From NCBI GenBank assembly GCA_020848035.1, contig JADLAX010000058.1, forward strand, positions 1 through 64,000: 64,000 nt of DNA. The letters run 5' to 3'. The notes beneath the pieces were generated by a model. That model did not search any database. It saw only the letters and a list, made by a program, of their open reading frames with translations, and had not been told where the DNA came from. Within the stretch, counting starts at the first letter, position 1. Every line of letters begins with the position of its first letter. A program made the position numbers and the translations under genes. Source of the DNA: Anaerolineae bacterium. GTDB taxonomy: Bacteria > Chloroflexota > Anaerolineae > Promineifilales > Promineifilaceae. This document shows, piece by piece, positions 63,394 through 64,000 of the stretch.

Positions 63394-64000
63394 CTAAACA
63401 ATTAAATGATCGTACAGCATGTCCAGGCTGAGATCGGGCACGACGGTTTCGGCCGTTTGCAGCGTCAGGCTGGCCGCGGCTGCACCCAGGCGAATTGCTT
63501 CGATGGGCGGCAGGTCGTTGAGCATGCCAAACATGATGGCGGCCGTCACCGCATCACCCGTACCGGTGGCGTCGACGTATTCGCTGTAGTTGGCCGGGAT
63601 GTAGCCGACTTCACTGTTGGTGGCGTAATCCAGGCCGTAATCGGCCAGGGTAACGACCACGTTGGACACGCCTTTGCCCACCAGGCAGCGGGCCAACGCC
63701 AGGCTGGCCTCCGGGTCGGGGCCGTCAAAATCCACTTCACACAGCGCGGCGGCTTCCACTTCGTTGGGCACAACCAGATGGAGCTGTTCGAGGAACGGCC
63801 GTAACTTATACGCCAACCGCGCCGACGACGGATCGGCACACAGCGGTTTGTTGTACTTGGCACACAGGCGTACCACGGAGCTCATCGAATCCGGCGTCAG
63901 GCTGCCATCCATCATCACCATGTCCGCTTCTTTGAACAGGCTGCGGTGCCGGTCCAGATAGCCGGGTGTGATGTGGCGCAGCACGCGCACATCGTCCAGA
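63394..64000 (-). CDS. PfkB-family carbohydrate/nucleoside kinase, start cut by window end
   Basis: The C-terminal 200 residues of a ribokinase-type enzyme, reading open to the window end. They show DMVMMDGSLTPDSMSS, PLCADPSSARLAYKL, PNEVEAAALCEVDF and the anion-hole/catalytic-base motif DATGTGDAVTAAIMFG. The ending SLTLQTAETVVPDLSLDML is typical of the pseudouridine/ribokinase subgroup. Pseudouridine kinase (PsuK/YeiC) is plausible because of the PNExEAA and VTLADYGL words, but the N-terminal sugar-binding part is outside the window. It lies on the same strand as the prenol-kinase-like gene. Confidence 0.88.
   Translation of the reverse strand, partial: LDDVRVLRHITPGYLDRHRSLFKEADMVMMDGSLTPDSMSSVVRLCAKYNKPLCADPSSARLAYKLRPFLEQLHLVVPNEVEAAALCEVDFDGPDPEASLALARCLVGKGVSNVVVTLADYGLDYATNSEVGYIPANYSEYVDATGTGDAVTAAIMFGMLNDLPPIEAIRLGAAAASLTLQTAETVVPDLSLDMLYDHLIV

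Overview
The window looks like a chromosome segment of a Chloroflexota (Anaerolineae-like) bacterium. This is inferred from gene content and style: GC-rich genes beside AT-richer hypotheticals, an ADP-forming acyl-CoA synthetase fused to a GNAT domain, a Bmp-type nucleoside ABC transporter, many leaderless-looking promoters, and no phage or large island. No rRNA or phylogenetic marker is present to confirm it.

Layout. 1-2.4 kb: AT-richer accessory patch with an unidentified Cys-rich protein (cut by the window edge), a MazF-type toxin-antitoxin pair and a degenerate receiver protein. 2.5-5.1 kb: threonine synthase and a luciferase-like oxidoreductase. 5.3-10.5 kb: four-gene nucleoside-type ABC transporter read leftward. 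10.9-21.1 kb: acyl-CoA synthetase/GNAT fusion, membrane proteins, pyrE, a trans-sulfuration enzyme, DUF421, and a USP+DUF389 protein. 21.2-25.5 kb: tRNA-Lys, aroK, aroB, greA, lysS. 26.1-29.9 kb: leftward operon of a pore-loop channel, a histidine kinase, a LuxR-type regulator and an EEP phosphatase/nuclease. 30.1-34.1 kb: enoyl-CoA hydratase and paaABCD of aerobic phenylacetate degradation, with a double-length PaaB. 34.1-40.5 kb: SulP transporter, acyl-CoA dehydrogenase, URO-D-like protein, trmD, membrane protein. 40.8-48.5 kb: leftward signalling block with a Ser/Thr kinase, a LOG-like protein, a four-GAF SpoIIE phosphatase, an RsbW-like kinase and two STAS antagonists. 48.6-64 kb: queG, cation/proton antiporter, AraC-Ogt fusion, rfbD, oligopeptidase B, a RAYT transposase embedded in its probable repeats, two glycosyltransferases, rnhB, a decayed RelE-type pair, two RNA/SAM methyltransferases, a HAD hydrolase, a phytol/dolichol-kinase-like protein and a PfkB kinase (cut by the window end).

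The most unusual feature is the DNA itself. (1) The palindrome ACGGCCGT occurs roughly 110-120 times by eye, about once per 550 bp, inside and outside genes. (2) Nearly every gap between genes holds an imperfect or perfect palindrome from one of about ten families of short repeats, and many overlap the stop codon of the gene before them. (3) One family, made of GGAGATT/AATCTCC words, also lies in frame inside variable loops of three core enzymes (AroB, TrmD, QueG), much like the Rickettsia palindromic elements. (4) A RAYT transposase with a changed HUH motif is bracketed on both sides by GGGGCGAGGC-type repeats that recur elsewhere in the window, giving a plausible mobiliser for one family.
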